Shown here: in pieces, positions 26,857 to 35,912 of the stretch
How positions within the stretch are numbered: position 1 is the first letter of the stretch
Layout: each line of letters starts with the position of its first letter
Source of the DNA: Bacteroides acidifaciens
GTDB taxonomy: Bacteria; Bacteroidota; Bacteroidia; Bacteroidales; Bacteroidaceae
Length of the DNA: 53,362 nucleotides
Reading direction: 5' to 3'
Assembly: GCF_024623065.1 (NCBI RefSeq)
Contig: NZ_JANJZR010000027.1
Span: 1 to 53,362, forward strand
Made by a program: the position numbers and the translations under genes
Notes under the pieces: generated by a model
Seen by the model: the letters and a program-made list of their open reading frames with translations, nothing else
What the model was told of the DNA's origin: nothing
Databases searched by the model: none

Positions 26857-27969
26857 ATGAACACGCAATCTTCAGTAGATACGAGAATTAAAGTTGGAAT
26901 TATCGGTTTTGGTAGGATGGGAAGATTCTACTGGGAAGCGATGACTAAAAGTGATCGGTGGAATATTGCTTATATTTGTGATACTAATCCGGCATCACGT
27001 CAGTTAGCCAAGAAGCTTTCTCCTAACTCTATTATATTAGAAGATAATCAAAAGATTTTTGAGGATGAAAGTGTGCAGGTAGTCGGGCTTTTCACTTTGG
27101 CTGACTCGCGGATGGAACAAATAGAAAAAGCTATTCGTTACGGTAAACACATTATTTCAGAAAAACCAGTTGCAGATACAATGGAAAATGAGTGGAAAGT
27201 TGTAGAAATGACAGAAAACACAAATCTCATTTCTACGGTAAACTTGTATCTGCGAAATTCCTGGTATCATAATTTAATGAAGGAATATATCCAGCAAGGG
27301 GAAATCGGAGAGCTGGCTATTATTCGTATTTGTCACATGACTCCCGGCTTGGCACCAGGGGAAGGTCATGAGTATGAGGGACCTGCTTTCCATGATTGTG
27401 GAATGCACTACGTAGATATTACCCGTTGGTATGCAGGATGTGATTATAAAACATGGAATGCCCAGGGAGTGAATATGTGGAACTATAAAGATCCTTGGTG
27501 GGTGCAATGTCACGGAACTTTTCAAAACGGGGTCGTTTTTGATATTACCCAGGGATTTGTATATGGGCAATTATCTAAAGACCAGACACATAATTCGTAT
27601 GTAGATATTATAGGTACAAAAGGGGTTGTGCGTATGACGCATGACTTCAATACTGCTGTTGTCGACCTGCACGGTGTCAATCAGACCATCCGTGTAGAGA
27701 AACCTTTTGGCGGCAAGAATATAGACGTGTTGTGTGACCTGTTTGCTGATTCGGTAGAAACCGGAAAACGCAGTTCACGATTACCGTTAATGCGCGATTC
27801 GGCTATTGCATCCGAATATGCGTGGACATTCTTGAAAGATACCCGCAAACACGATTTGCCCGCTATTGGTAATTTGCGCACTTTGGAGCAAATACGCGAA
27901 CGAAGAAAAAACATGAAAAATGGATATGGATTGTTGCACGGCAACCTTCCAAAGATTATTAACCCTTAA
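26857..27969 (+). CDS. Gfo/Idh/MocA-family oxidoreductase (cytosolic)
   Basis: 370 aa from the ATG at 26857 (MNTQSSVDTRIK); an upstream TTG would add nine residues without support. Rossmann NAD-binding motif VGIIGFGRMGRF (~16-27), then the family motif EKPVADT (~105). The middle HDCGMHYVDITRWY holds the catalytic-region Asp/His pattern. There is no signal peptide. First gene of a four-gene run (gaps 12, 34 and 89 bp). In such clusters these enzymes oxidise or reduce C3 of sugars, giving or using 3-keto-glycosides. Confidence 0.85.
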   Translation: MNTQSSVDTRIKVGIIGFGRMGRFYWEAMTKSDRWNIAYICDTNPASRQLAKKLSPNSIILEDNQKIFEDESVQVVGLFTLADSRMEQIEKAIRYGKHIISEKPVADTMENEWKVVEMTENTNLISTVNLYLRNSWYHNLMKEYIQQGEIGELAIIRICHMTPGLAPGEGHEYEGPAFHDCGMHYVDITRWYAGCDYKTWNAQGVNMWNYKDPWWVQCHGTFQNGVVFDITQGFVYGQLSKDQTHNSYVDIIGTKGVVRMTHDFNTAVVDLHGVNQTIRVEKPFGGKNIDVLCDLFADSVETGKRSSRLPLMRDSAIASEYAWTFLKDTRKHDLPAIGNLRTLEQIRERRKNMKNGYGLLHGNLPKIINP

Positions 27970-27981
27970 ACAAATAAAATC

Positions 27982-29469
27982 ATGTCAAACATTTCGAGGA
28001 GAAAGTTTCTCAAAACGGGAGCCGCTGCTTTAGCAGGTATAACCATTGCTCCTAGTACAATTTTAGGTATGAGTCACGGGCATGTGTCGCCTACTGACAA
28101 ATTAAATCTTGCAGCTGTGGGTATTGGTGGCATGGGACATGCCAACATTAATCACGTAAAGGGCACTGAAAATATTGTGGCTCTTTGTGATGTGGATTGG
28201 AAGTACGCAAAAGGCGTGTTCGACGAATTCCCCAAGGCTAAAAAATACTGGGACTATCGTAAGATGTATGATGAAATGGGTAAATCTATCGACGGTGTGA
28301 TTATCGCAACTGCCGACCATACTCATGCTATTATCACTGCTGACGCAATGACAATGGGAAAACATGTATATTGTCAGAAACCATTGACCCACTCTGTTTA
28401 TGAATCTCGTTTGTTGACAAAACTGGCTGCATCAACGGGCGTGGTTACCCAAATGGGTAATCAAGGGGCATCGGATGAAGGTACGGATTTAGTATGTGAA
28501 TGGATTTGGAATGGTGAAATCGGTGACGTAACGAAAGTAGAATGTGCAACAGACCGTCCTATTTGGCCTCAAGGATTGAATGTTCCTGAAAAGGTTGATA
28601 AAATTCCTAGCACATTGAATTGGGATTTATTTACAGGTCCTGCTAAAATGAATCCTTATAATGCTATTTACCATCCTTGGAACTGGCGTGGATGGTGGGA
28701 TTACGGAACAGGTGCATTGGGGGATATGGCTTGTCATATTTTGCATCAGCCGTTTAAAGCATTGAAATTGCAGTATCCTACCAAAGTGGAAGGTTCATCG
28801 ACATTATTGTTGAATGCTTGTGCTCCACAGGCACAACACGTGAAAATGATTTTCCCTGCTCGTGAAAATATGCCGAAAGTAGCTATGCCTGAAGTGGAAA
28901 TACATTGGTATGATGGCGGTATGATGCCAGAACGTCCGAAAGGATTCCCAGAAGGAAAACAACTGATGCAGAGCGGTGGTGGTTTGACTATTTTCCACGG
29001 AACGAAAGATACATTGATTTGCGGATGTTATGGACAGAATCCTTGGTTGCTTTCAGGTCGTAAACCAAATGCACCGAAGGTTTGTCGTCGTGTTCCTAAA
29101 GCAATGAATGGTGGTCACGAAATGGATTGGGTACGTGCATGTAAAGAAGATAAATCTAATCGTATCATGACTAAATCTGACTTCTCAGAAGCCGGACCTA
29201 TGAATGAAATGGTAGCAATGGGTGTATTGGCTATCCGTCTGCAAGCTTTGAACAAGACTTTGGAATGGGACGGTGCTAATATGTGTTTTACCAACATCGG
29301 TGATAATGAAACTATCCGGACTTGTATAAAAGATGGCTTCAAGATTCATGACGGTCATCCTACTTTCGACAAGACTTGGACAGAGCCGGTGAATGCGAAA
29401 CAATTCGCAGCCGAACTGGTGAAACACAACTATCGTGAAGGCTGGAGACTGCCTGATATGCCAAGATAA
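27982..29469 (+). CDS. Gfo/Idh/MocA-family oxidoreductase with Tat signal
   Basis: 495 aa. The twin-arginine signal SRRKFLKTGAAALAG (RR at residues 6-7) predicts export of the folded, cofactor-loaded enzyme to the periplasm. Rossmann motif AAVGIGGMGHANI near 45 and the family motif QKPLTHS near 133. The family's larger C-terminal half contains a HPWNWRGWWDYGTGALGDMA segment. It starts 12 bp after the cytosolic paralogue. The likely role is glycoside 3-dehydrogenation in the periplasm; the reaction direction and substrate are inferred from family and neighbours. Confidence 0.85.
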   Translation: MSNISRRKFLKTGAAALAGITIAPSTILGMSHGHVSPTDKLNLAAVGIGGMGHANINHVKGTENIVALCDVDWKYAKGVFDEFPKAKKYWDYRKMYDEMGKSIDGVIIATADHTHAIITADAMTMGKHVYCQKPLTHSVYESRLLTKLAASTGVVTQMGNQGASDEGTDLVCEWIWNGEIGDVTKVECATDRPIWPQGLNVPEKVDKIPSTLNWDLFTGPAKMNPYNAIYHPWNWRGWWDYGTGALGDMACHILHQPFKALKLQYPTKVEGSSTLLLNACAPQAQHVKMIFPARENMPKVAMPEVEIHWYDGGMMPERPKGFPEGKQLMQSGGGLTIFHGTKDTLICGCYGQNPWLLSGRKPNAPKVCRRVPKAMNGGHEMDWVRACKEDKSNRIMTKSDFSEAGPMNEMVAMGVLAIRLQALNKTLEWDGANMCFTNIGDNETIRTCIKDGFKIHDGHPTFDKTWTEPVNAKQFAAELVKHNYREGWRLPDMPR

Positions 29470-29503
29470 GAAGAATAACTTAATCAAATAACAGAATAAT
29501 ATC

Positions 29504-30373
29504 ATGAAAAAAGTATTTTATCCTTTGGCTTGTTGCCTGGTTGCGGGAGTTTTCACTTCTTGTGGTGGTCAGAAAGCCGGAAATGCTCAAGGCGAGCAGA
29601 CATCAGACAAGATTGCATTGTCTTATTCAAAATCATTGAAAGCAGTGGAAGCAGACAGCTTGAATTTACCAGTTGATAAGGATGGTTACATTACTATCTT
29701 CGACGGTGAAACGTTCAACGGATGGCGTGGTTATGGTAAGGATCGTGTTCCTTCCAAGTGGACAATCGAAGATGGTTGCATCAAATTCAACGGAACCGGT
29801 GGCGGTGAAGCACAGGACGGTGACGGTGGCGACCTGATTTTTGCTCACAAGTTTAAAAACTTCGAACTGGAGATGGAGTGGAAAGTTTCTAAAGGTGGTA
29901 ACTCCGGTATCTTCTATTTAGCTCAGGAAGTTACATCGAAAGATAAAGACGGTAATGATGTGCTTGAACCTATTTATATTTCCGCACCCGAATATCAGGT
30001 GTTGGACAATGCTAATCATCCGGATGCAAAATTGGGTAAGGATGGTAACCGTCAGTCAGCTTCTCTGTATGATATGATTCCGGCTGTTCCTCAAAATTCT
30101 AAACCGTTCGGTGAATGGAATAAAGCAAAGATTATGGTTTATAAAGGCACGGTTGTTCACGGACAAAACGATGAAAATGTGTTGGAATATCACCTGTGGA
30201 CAAAACAGTGGACAGATATGTTGCAGGCAAGCAAGTTTAGCGAAGACAAATGGCCTTTGGCATTTGAATTGTTGAACAATTGCGGTGGCGAAAGCCATGA
30301 AGGATTTATCGGATTGCAAGATCATGGTGATGACGTTTGGTTCCGCAATATCCGTGTGAAGATTTTAGACTGA
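29504..30373 (+). CDS. DUF1080 / 3-keto-disaccharide hydrolase-like lipoprotein
   Basis: 289 aa. Lipoprotein signal FTSC with lipidation at Cys20. The DUF1080 concanavalin-like fold covers ~60-288: FDGETFNGWRGYGKD, then FELEMEWKVSKGGNSGIFYL, YQVLDNANHPDA and the closing DHGDDVWFRNIRVK. Pfam now describes this family as 3-keto-disaccharide hydrolase, acting on glycosides oxidised at C3. Genes for two Gfo/Idh/MocA enzymes precede it and an isomerase-like barrel follows, so the cluster is consistent with oxidise, cleave, convert. Confidence 0.88.
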   Translation: MKKVFYPLACCLVAGVFTSCGGQKAGNAQGEQTSDKIALSYSKSLKAVEADSLNLPVDKDGYITIFDGETFNGWRGYGKDRVPSKWTIEDGCIKFNGTGGGEAQDGDGGDLIFAHKFKNFELEMEWKVSKGGNSGIFYLAQEVTSKDKDGNDVLEPIYISAPEYQVLDNANHPDAKLGKDGNRQSASLYDMIPAVPQNSKPFGEWNKAKIMVYKGTVVHGQNDENVLEYHLWTKQWTDMLQASKFSEDKWPLAFELLNNCGGESHEGFIGLQDHGDDVWFRNIRVKILD

Positions 30374-30462
30374 CTTCACTAACTAACCACAGCTTTCACA
30401 GGTAAATGAGGATTTGTTTACTTGTGGAAGCTGTATATTTTATAACTCCTGATATCTATTAT

Positions 30463-31380
30463 ATGAGAACCCGAATTTATTTATGTGCTTTGGTCGTTCT
30501 TCTCATGATTCCGGTTGTGATGACTGCACAAACGAAGAAAAAAGCTAAAAAGGCAAAGAAAGAAGTAGCTATTCAGCTCTATTCTGTTAGAGATATATTG
30601 AATAAGGTGGACAATAAGGACGGTAAATGTGATCCGGCTTATACTGCTATTCTCGAGAAATTGGCAAAAATGGGTTATACCGGTGTTGAAGCAGCCAATT
30701 ATAATAATGGTAAATTTTACGATAGAACTCCCCAGCAATTCAAGAACGATGTCGAGTCGACTGGAATGAAAGTCTTGTCTTCCCATTGTACACGTGGATT
30801 GTCTAAAGAAGAATTGGCTTCCGGCGATTATTCGAAGTCACTTGAATGGTGGGACCAGTGTATTGCAGACCATAAGGCAGCAGGTATGAAATATATTGTA
30901 GCTCCCTGGATGGATGTTCCTAAAACACTGAAGGATTTGGAAACTTACTGTACCTATTACAATGAAATAGGCAGACGTTGTAAGCAACAAGGCTTGCAGT
31001 TTGGTTATCATAATCATGCCCATGAATTCCAAAAAGTGGAAGGTAACGTGATGTATGACTATATGCTGGAACATACGAATCCCGAATACGTTTTTTTCCA
31101 GATGGATGTTTACTGGGTGGTTCGCGGACAAAACAGTCCGGTCAATTATTTTAATAAATATCCGGGCAGATTCAAGATATTCCATATCAAAGACCACAGG
31201 GAAGTCGGTCAAAGCGGAATGGTAGGTTTCGATGCAATCTTTAATAATGCAAAGACGGCAGGTGTGAACTATCTTGTTGCTGAAATCGAGAAATATAGTA
31301 TCCCGGTAGAAGAGAGTGTAGAAGTGAGTCTGGATTATTTATTGGATGCTCCTTTTGTGAAAAATTCCTATTCCAAATAA
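30463..31380 (+). CDS. Sugar phosphate isomerase/epimerase-type TIM barrel, exported
   Basis: 305 aa from the ATG at 30463 (MRTRIYLCALVVLL), which gives a clean signal peptide cut after VVMTA; the longer frame has no such start. The AP-endonuclease-2-like TIM barrel spans ~45-300: QLYSVRDIL, YTGVEAANYNN, GYHNHAHEF with metal-binding His, FQMDVYWVV, and IFHIKDHREVG. A Lys-rich stretch follows the signal. Last gene of the cluster before a terminator. In 3-keto-glycoside routes such barrels act as hydratase or isomerase on the keto-sugar; this assignment is inference. Confidence 0.82.
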   Translation: MRTRIYLCALVVLLMIPVVMTAQTKKKAKKAKKEVAIQLYSVRDILNKVDNKDGKCDPAYTAILEKLAKMGYTGVEAANYNNGKFYDRTPQQFKNDVESTGMKVLSSHCTRGLSKEELASGDYSKSLEWWDQCIADHKAAGMKYIVAPWMDVPKTLKDLETYCTYYNEIGRRCKQQGLQFGYHNHAHEFQKVEGNVMYDYMLEHTNPEYVFFQMDVYWVVRGQNSPVNYFNKYPGRFKIFHIKDHREVGQSGMVGFDAIFNNAKTAGVNYLVAEIEKYSIPVEESVEVSLDYLLDAPFVKNSYSK

Positions 31381-31424
31381 TGCCTGTTTCCAATAGTATA
31401 AACAGCTAACAATAAGGCATAAAA

Positions 31425-31458
31425 AAAGTCTGTGCATGCTTTGTGCATGTCAGACTTT
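31425..31458. terminator. Bidirectional terminator
   Basis: AAAGTCTG (31425-31432) pairs with CAGACTTT (31451-31458), extended by an inner CATGC/GCATG stem. An A-run precedes it, giving a U-tract for the minus transcript. It sits between the sugar cluster and the convergent small lipoprotein gene. Confidence 0.7.
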
Positions 31459-31481
31459 CAATTCTCTCAAGCTGTTGAATA

Positions 31482-31703
31482 TTATTCAGCTACAGTTTCA
31501 GTTACTTCTACTGCTACGCTATCAGTTGCTGTAGTATCTGCTGCTGCCTGTTCTGCTTCAAGAGCTGCTGCTTCTACTGCTGCGATTGAATCAGCGATAC
31601 GGATAGAGTCTGCAGTTGCTTTTGCTGCGTCAGCTGCTTTGTTACCACAAGATGCGAATGATACTGCTACGATAGCTACGGCCATCAAAACTAATTTTTT
31701 CAT
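31482..31703 (-). CDS. Small Ala/Asp/Thr-rich lipoprotein
   Basis: 73 aa. Signal MKKLVLMAVAIVAVSFASC with lipidation at Cys19. The mature part is almost entirely Ala, Asp, Ser, Thr, Val and Glu (ADAAKATADSIRIADSIA), strongly acidic and helical or disordered. It has its own -7 box at 31756-31763 and a terminator. Such tiny acidic lipoproteins are common in Bacteroides; no function is known to me. Confidence 0.75.
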   Translation of the reverse strand: MKKLVLMAVAIVAVSFASCGNKAADAAKATADSIRIADSIAAVEAAALEAEQAAADTTATDSVAVEVTETVAE

Positions 31704-31755
31704 TTTCTTTGCTTTTTAAAAACGTAATACAATCAATTGCTTTATTAAAACGGTG

Positions 31756-31763
31756 CAAAGGTA
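31756..31763 (-). promoter_or_regulatory. -7 box of the small lipoprotein gene
   Basis: TACCTTTG on the minus strand, about 53 bp before the start codon. Confidence 0.5.
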
Positions 31764-31862
31764 TGTACTTTTTCAATATGTTGTTCTCGAAAAGCCAACT
31801 ATTTTTATATTTTTTTTGGTAACGGCCCTCTTTTTTGCTCTTCACCTATGTTTAAGAACATA

Positions 31863-33536
31863 TTATTCGACAGCTATACTGTTATATAAGTATCTTTTGA
31901 TACTTCTTTTTGGCGTTTTCTCGAATTCTGTAGGATAGAGTTGTATCTTGCTGATTTTCTCGTAAGCGGCTACGTTGGCATTCAGGTTCTTGAGGTTTTC
32001 GTCCATGATTGTTTTCAGGTTGTCGGGGGTGTTCAATCCGAGTGAATCCAGCGCTTCGTAATCGGCATAGACAAGTGCTATCAACTTCTTATTACGTTCG
32101 ATGACGATACTTTCGAGGATAAACGGCAGGTTGTTGAGCTTCGTTTCCAATTCTTCCGGGAAGATATTCTGTCCGCTAGAACTTAAGATCATAGTCTTGA
32201 GTCGTCCCCGGATGAAAATATTTCCATTGCTGTCCATAGAGCCGAGATCACCTGTGCGTAACCAGCCGTCTTGCGTGAATACTTCCTGCGTTGCTTCCTG
32301 GTTCTTGTAGTAGCCAACCATCACATTTTCTCCCCGAACCTGGATTTCTCCGGTTTCTGCTTCCGGGTTTTCCTTGTAGATACGGGCTTCCATAATATCC
32401 AGAATCTTACCGGAAGAACCCAATACAAATTCATTCCATGGAGCATAGCTGATAAGCGGACCACATTCTGTCATTCCGTAACCGATGGTAAAAGGGAACT
32501 TGATTTTATAGAAAAACTCTTCCACTTCCTTATCCATAGCGGCACCGCCGATGATGATTTCTTTGAAACGTCCGCCCAATGCGTCGATGAGTCGTTTGCG
32601 TATCTGATTATAAATCTGGGTGTCGAGCAAGGGAATATTAAGCGCCCACTTCATTCCTTTCTTATTAATAAGAGGTTGGATGATATTCTTGTATATTTTC
32701 TCGATGACGAGTGGGACGGTGATAATCAGATTCGGTTTCACTTCCTCAAAAGCCTTCATAATGATTTTGGGCGAAGGCGTTTTCCCGAGCAAAGTGACAT
32801 GTGTGCCGACGGCTGTTGCTGTCAGAAAGTCGAACGCACAACCGTAAGCATGCGCCAGCGGAAGGAAGGAAAGCACCTTGTCCCCCTTTTTGAGTAATTC
32901 GGTACGGATCCCGAAAGTGACGTTTCCGGCGAGATTATTGCCGGTTAGCATGACCCCCTTGCTGAAGCCGGTAGTGCCGGACGTATAGTTCAGGAGCATT
33001 ACTTTGTCATTGGACAAAGTAGTGTATTGTACATCTTCGCGTGTAAAACCTTTCGGATAAGAAGAGTGCATTTCCTTATTGGTATTTTTCAGAAACTTCT
33101 GTATCGTTTCTCCGTCACGTTGATACAGGCAACGGAAGTCAGTCAGTGAAAATACGCCCCTTAATCCGAGCAGTTTCTCTTCTTCCAGATTTTCCCAAAT
33201 GCTGTCGCTTGTAAACAGGAAAACAGATTCGGAATGATTGACGATATGATGTACATCGTTAGGGGTAAAGTCTTGAAGGATAGGTACAACGATTGCGCCA
33301 TAGGTGATAGTTGCCATATAGGCAATACACCAATGTGCGTTATTTTTGCCGATAACGGATATTTTATCTCCTCTGCGAAGGCTACAATGTTTGAATAACA
33401 GATGTAAACGGGCGATTTCTTCAGCTACCTCCCCGTATGTATAGTGGGTATTTTCTCCGTAATCAGTGTAACAAGGTAAATCCCAGTTTTCACGAAAACT
33501 ATTTTCGTATAGTTTAATGAAATTCTCTTTAATCAT
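31863..33536 (-). CDS. AMP-binding long-chain acyl-CoA ligase
   Basis: 557 aa from the ATG at 33536 (MIKENFIKLYENSF); the extra 41 residues of the longer frame cross the promoter. ATP/AMP signature YTSGTTGFSKGVM near 180, GYGMTECGP near 330, and GWLRTGDLG with the hinge near 410. It belongs to the FadD/long-chain AMP-binding group and should activate fatty acids as acyl-adenylate then acyl-CoA. It is divergent from mtaB. Confidence 0.88.
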   Translation of the reverse strand: MIKENFIKLYENSFRENWDLPCYTDYGENTHYTYGEVAEEIARLHLLFKHCSLRRGDKISVIGKNNAHWCIAYMATITYGAIVVPILQDFTPNDVHHIVNHSESVFLFTSDSIWENLEEEKLLGLRGVFSLTDFRCLYQRDGETIQKFLKNTNKEMHSSYPKGFTREDVQYTTLSNDKVMLLNYTSGTTGFSKGVMLTGNNLAGNVTFGIRTELLKKGDKVLSFLPLAHAYGCAFDFLTATAVGTHVTLLGKTPSPKIIMKAFEEVKPNLIITVPLVIEKIYKNIIQPLINKKGMKWALNIPLLDTQIYNQIRKRLIDALGGRFKEIIIGGAAMDKEVEEFFYKIKFPFTIGYGMTECGPLISYAPWNEFVLGSSGKILDIMEARIYKENPEAETGEIQVRGENVMVGYYKNQEATQEVFTQDGWLRTGDLGSMDSNGNIFIRGRLKTMILSSSGQNIFPEELETKLNNLPFILESIVIERNKKLIALVYADYEALDSLGLNTPDNLKTIMDENLKNLNANVAAYEKISKIQLYPTEFEKTPKRSIKRYLYNSIAVE

Positions 33537-33559
33537 TGCACGTTTTTTAGTGAATTGTG

Positions 33560-33567
33560 CAAAAATA
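33560..33567 (-). promoter_or_regulatory. -7 box of the acyl-CoA ligase gene
   Basis: TATTTTTG on the minus strand, 23 bp before the start at 33536; supports that start over the longer frame. Confidence 0.5.
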
Positions 33568-33612
33568 GGAATAAACTTTCGTATCCAAAAGGGTTTTACT
33601 AATAATAATGTG

Positions 33613-33620
33613 TAACTTTG
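33613..33620 (+). promoter_or_regulatory. -7 box of the mtaB operon
   Basis: TAACTTTG, 25 bp before the mtaB ATG; together with 33560-33567 it forms a compact divergent promoter. Confidence 0.5.
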
Positions 33621-33645
33621 CACTAAATATGTGTTATGACAGCTT

Positions 33646-34965
33646 ATGATAGATACCACTGTATTTCAAAATAAGACAGCCGTTTATTATACATTAGGCT
33701 GCAAATTAAATTTTTCAGAGACTTCGACTATTGGTAAAATTCTGCGTGAGGCAGGTGTACGGACTGCGCGTAAAGGCGAAAAAGCGGATATCTGTGTGGT
33801 AAATACCTGCTCTGTGACGGAGATGGCGGATAAGAAATGCCGACAAGCTATCCATCGCTTGGTAAAGCAGCATCCCGGTGCTTTTGTGGTAGTGACCGGA
33901 TGTTATGCGCAATTGAAGCCCGGTGATGTGGCAAAGATAGATGGAGTAGATGTAGTGTTGGGAGCGGAACAGAAGGGAGAGTTACTTCAATATCTGGGCG
34001 ACCTCCAAAAGCATGAAAAAGGAGAGGCTATCACTACTGCGACTAAAGATATCCGTTCCTTTTCTCCTTCGTGTTCACGGGGCGACCGTACGCGCTATTT
34101 CCTGAAAGTACAGGATGGATGCGATTACTTCTGTTCCTATTGCACCATTCCTTTTGCGCGCGGGCGAAGTCGTAACGGGACTATTGCTTCCATGGTTGAG
34201 CAGGCGCGGCAGGCAGTTGCTGAAGGTGGAAAAGAAATCGTTCTGACCGGAGTGAATATCGGAGATTTTGGTAAAACAACAGGAGAGAGTTTCTTTGATC
34301 TGGTAAAGGCGCTGGATCAGGTAGATGGAATAGAACGTTATCGTATTTCTTCCATAGAACCCAATCTGTTGACTGATGAGATTATCGAGTTTGTGTCTCA
34401 CTCCCGCAGTTTTATGCCTCATTTTCATATCCCTTTGCAATCCGGTTGCGATGAAGTTTTGCAGTTAATGCGTCGTCGTTACGACACTGCTCTTTTTGCT
34501 TCGAAAATAAAGAAGATAAAAGAGGTGATGCCGGATGCCTTTATCGGTGTGGATGTGATTGTGGGAACCCGTGGAGAAACGTCCGATTACTTTGAACAGG
34601 CTTATCAGTTTATTGACGGACTGGATGTGACGCAACTACATGTGTTTAGCTATTCCGAGCGTCCCGGAACGCAAGCGCTGAAAATAGACTATGTGGTTTC
34701 TCCTGAAGAAAAGCATCAGCGCAGCCAACGGCTGTTGGCGCTTTCGGATGAAAAGACGCAGGCTTTCTATGCCCGTCATATCGGGCAGGTTATGCCGGTG
34801 TTGATGGAGAAATCGAAAGCAGGCACTCCGATGCATGGATTTACGGAAAATTATATCCGTGTGGAAGTGGAAAGTGATAACTCGCTCGACAATCAGGTAG
34901 TCAATGTGTGTCTGGGCGATTTTAACGAAGATAAGACAGCATTAAAAGGTACAATTCTGATATAA
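33646..34965 (+). CDS. mtaB: tRNA t6A37 methylthiotransferase MtaB
   Basis: 439 aa. N-terminal UPF0004 domain with three cluster Cys (TLGCKLNFSE, VVNTCSVTEMA, VVTGCYAQLK). Radical-SAM motif DGCDYFCSYCTIPFARGRSR (C-x3-C-x2-C) near 155. C-terminal TRAM-like region to ~435. The N-terminal GCKLNFSE form is typical of MtaB and differs from MiaB (GCQMN). It adds methylthio to t6A at position 37 of tRNA. First gene of a four-gene operon. Confidence 0.9.
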   Translation: MIDTTVFQNKTAVYYTLGCKLNFSETSTIGKILREAGVRTARKGEKADICVVNTCSVTEMADKKCRQAIHRLVKQHPGAFVVVTGCYAQLKPGDVAKIDGVDVVLGAEQKGELLQYLGDLQKHEKGEAITTATKDIRSFSPSCSRGDRTRYFLKVQDGCDYFCSYCTIPFARGRSRNGTIASMVEQARQAVAEGGKEIVLTGVNIGDFGKTTGESFFDLVKALDQVDGIERYRISSIEPNLLTDEIIEFVSHSRSFMPHFHIPLQSGCDEVLQLMRRRYDTALFASKIKKIKEVMPDAFIGVDVIVGTRGETSDYFEQAYQFIDGLDVTQLHVFSYSERPGTQALKIDYVVSPEEKHQRSQRLLALSDEKTQAFYARHIGQVMPVLMEKSKAGTPMHGFTENYIRVEVESDNSLDNQVVNVCLGDFNEDKTALKGTILI

Positions 34966-34967
34966 GC

Positions 34968-35912
34968 ATGAAATCAAAACTCATCTATTGGCTCGTATCT
35001 ACCGGAATGTGGCTTTTTTCAGCCCTTCCGTTCCGAATATTGTATATCCTTTCGGATTTTAATTATCTGTTGATGTATCGTGTGGGGAAATATCGCCGGA
35101 AAGTAGTGCGAGAGAACCTCGCGAAATCATTCCCGGAAAAGACCGATGCGGAAAGGTTGCAGATAGAGCGCAAATTTTATCGCTACCTTTCAGATTATAT
35201 GTTTGAAGATTTGAAACTGCTGCATATGTCTGCCGAAGATCTCTGCCAGAGGATGACTTATAAGAATACGAAACAGTATTTGGAACTGACGGAGAAGTGC
35301 GGTGGAATTATCGTGATGATTCCCCATTATGCCAATTATGAATGGCTGATCGGGATGGGGGCGATCATGAAACCGGGAGATGTCCCCGTACAGGTGTATA
35401 AACCTTTGAAGGATAAATATCTGGACGAACTGTTCAAGCGTATCCGTTCCCGTTTCGGCGGATACAATATCCCCAAGCATTCTACTGCCCGCGAGATTAT
35501 AAAATTGAAGCATGAAGGCAAAAAAATGGTGGTCGGGCTGATTACTGACCAATGGCCTAGCGGTGACAGGTATTGGACTACTTTCCTGGGGCAGGAAACT
35601 GCTTTCCTGAATGGTGCGGAACGTATTGCGAAAATGATGAATTTTCCCGTTTTCTATTGTGAATTGACGAAGAATCGCAGAGGGTATTGCGAAGCCGAAT
35701 TCAAACTGATGACGGATACTCCCAAAGAGACAGCCGAAGGGGAGATAACAGAAATGTTTGCGCAGTGTCTGGAACAAACCCTTCGCAGGGAACCTGCCTA
35801 TTGGCTGTGGTCGCATAAGCGATGGAAATTTACTTCGGAAGAATGTAAACGGAATGAACGGGAAGAGCAGGATAAGAAGAAAGAGCAAAACAAGGAAAAA
35901 AAACAGAAATGA
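34968..35912 (+). CDS. LpxL/HtrB-like lipid A acyltransferase
   Basis: 314 aa. N-terminal membrane segment (~8-30), then the lysophospholipid acyltransferase fold. The catalytic HxxxxE motif appears as HYANYE (near 122-127), and the substrate-binding part reads LITDQWPSGD. It should add a secondary acyl chain to lipid A at the inner membrane. The C-terminus is a long Lys/Glu tail (EEQDKKKEQNKEKKQK). It starts 2 bp after mtaB and overlaps the glycosyltransferase by 4 bp. Confidence 0.85.
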   Translation: MKSKLIYWLVSTGMWLFSALPFRILYILSDFNYLLMYRVGKYRRKVVRENLAKSFPEKTDAERLQIERKFYRYLSDYMFEDLKLLHMSAEDLCQRMTYKNTKQYLELTEKCGGIIVMIPHYANYEWLIGMGAIMKPGDVPVQVYKPLKDKYLDELFKRIRSRFGGYNIPKHSTAREIIKLKHEGKKMVVGLITDQWPSGDRYWTTFLGQETAFLNGAERIAKMMNFPVFYCELTKNRRGYCEAEFKLMTDTPKETAEGEITEMFAQCLEQTLRREPAYWLWSHKRWKFTSEECKRNEREEQDKKKEQNKEKKQK

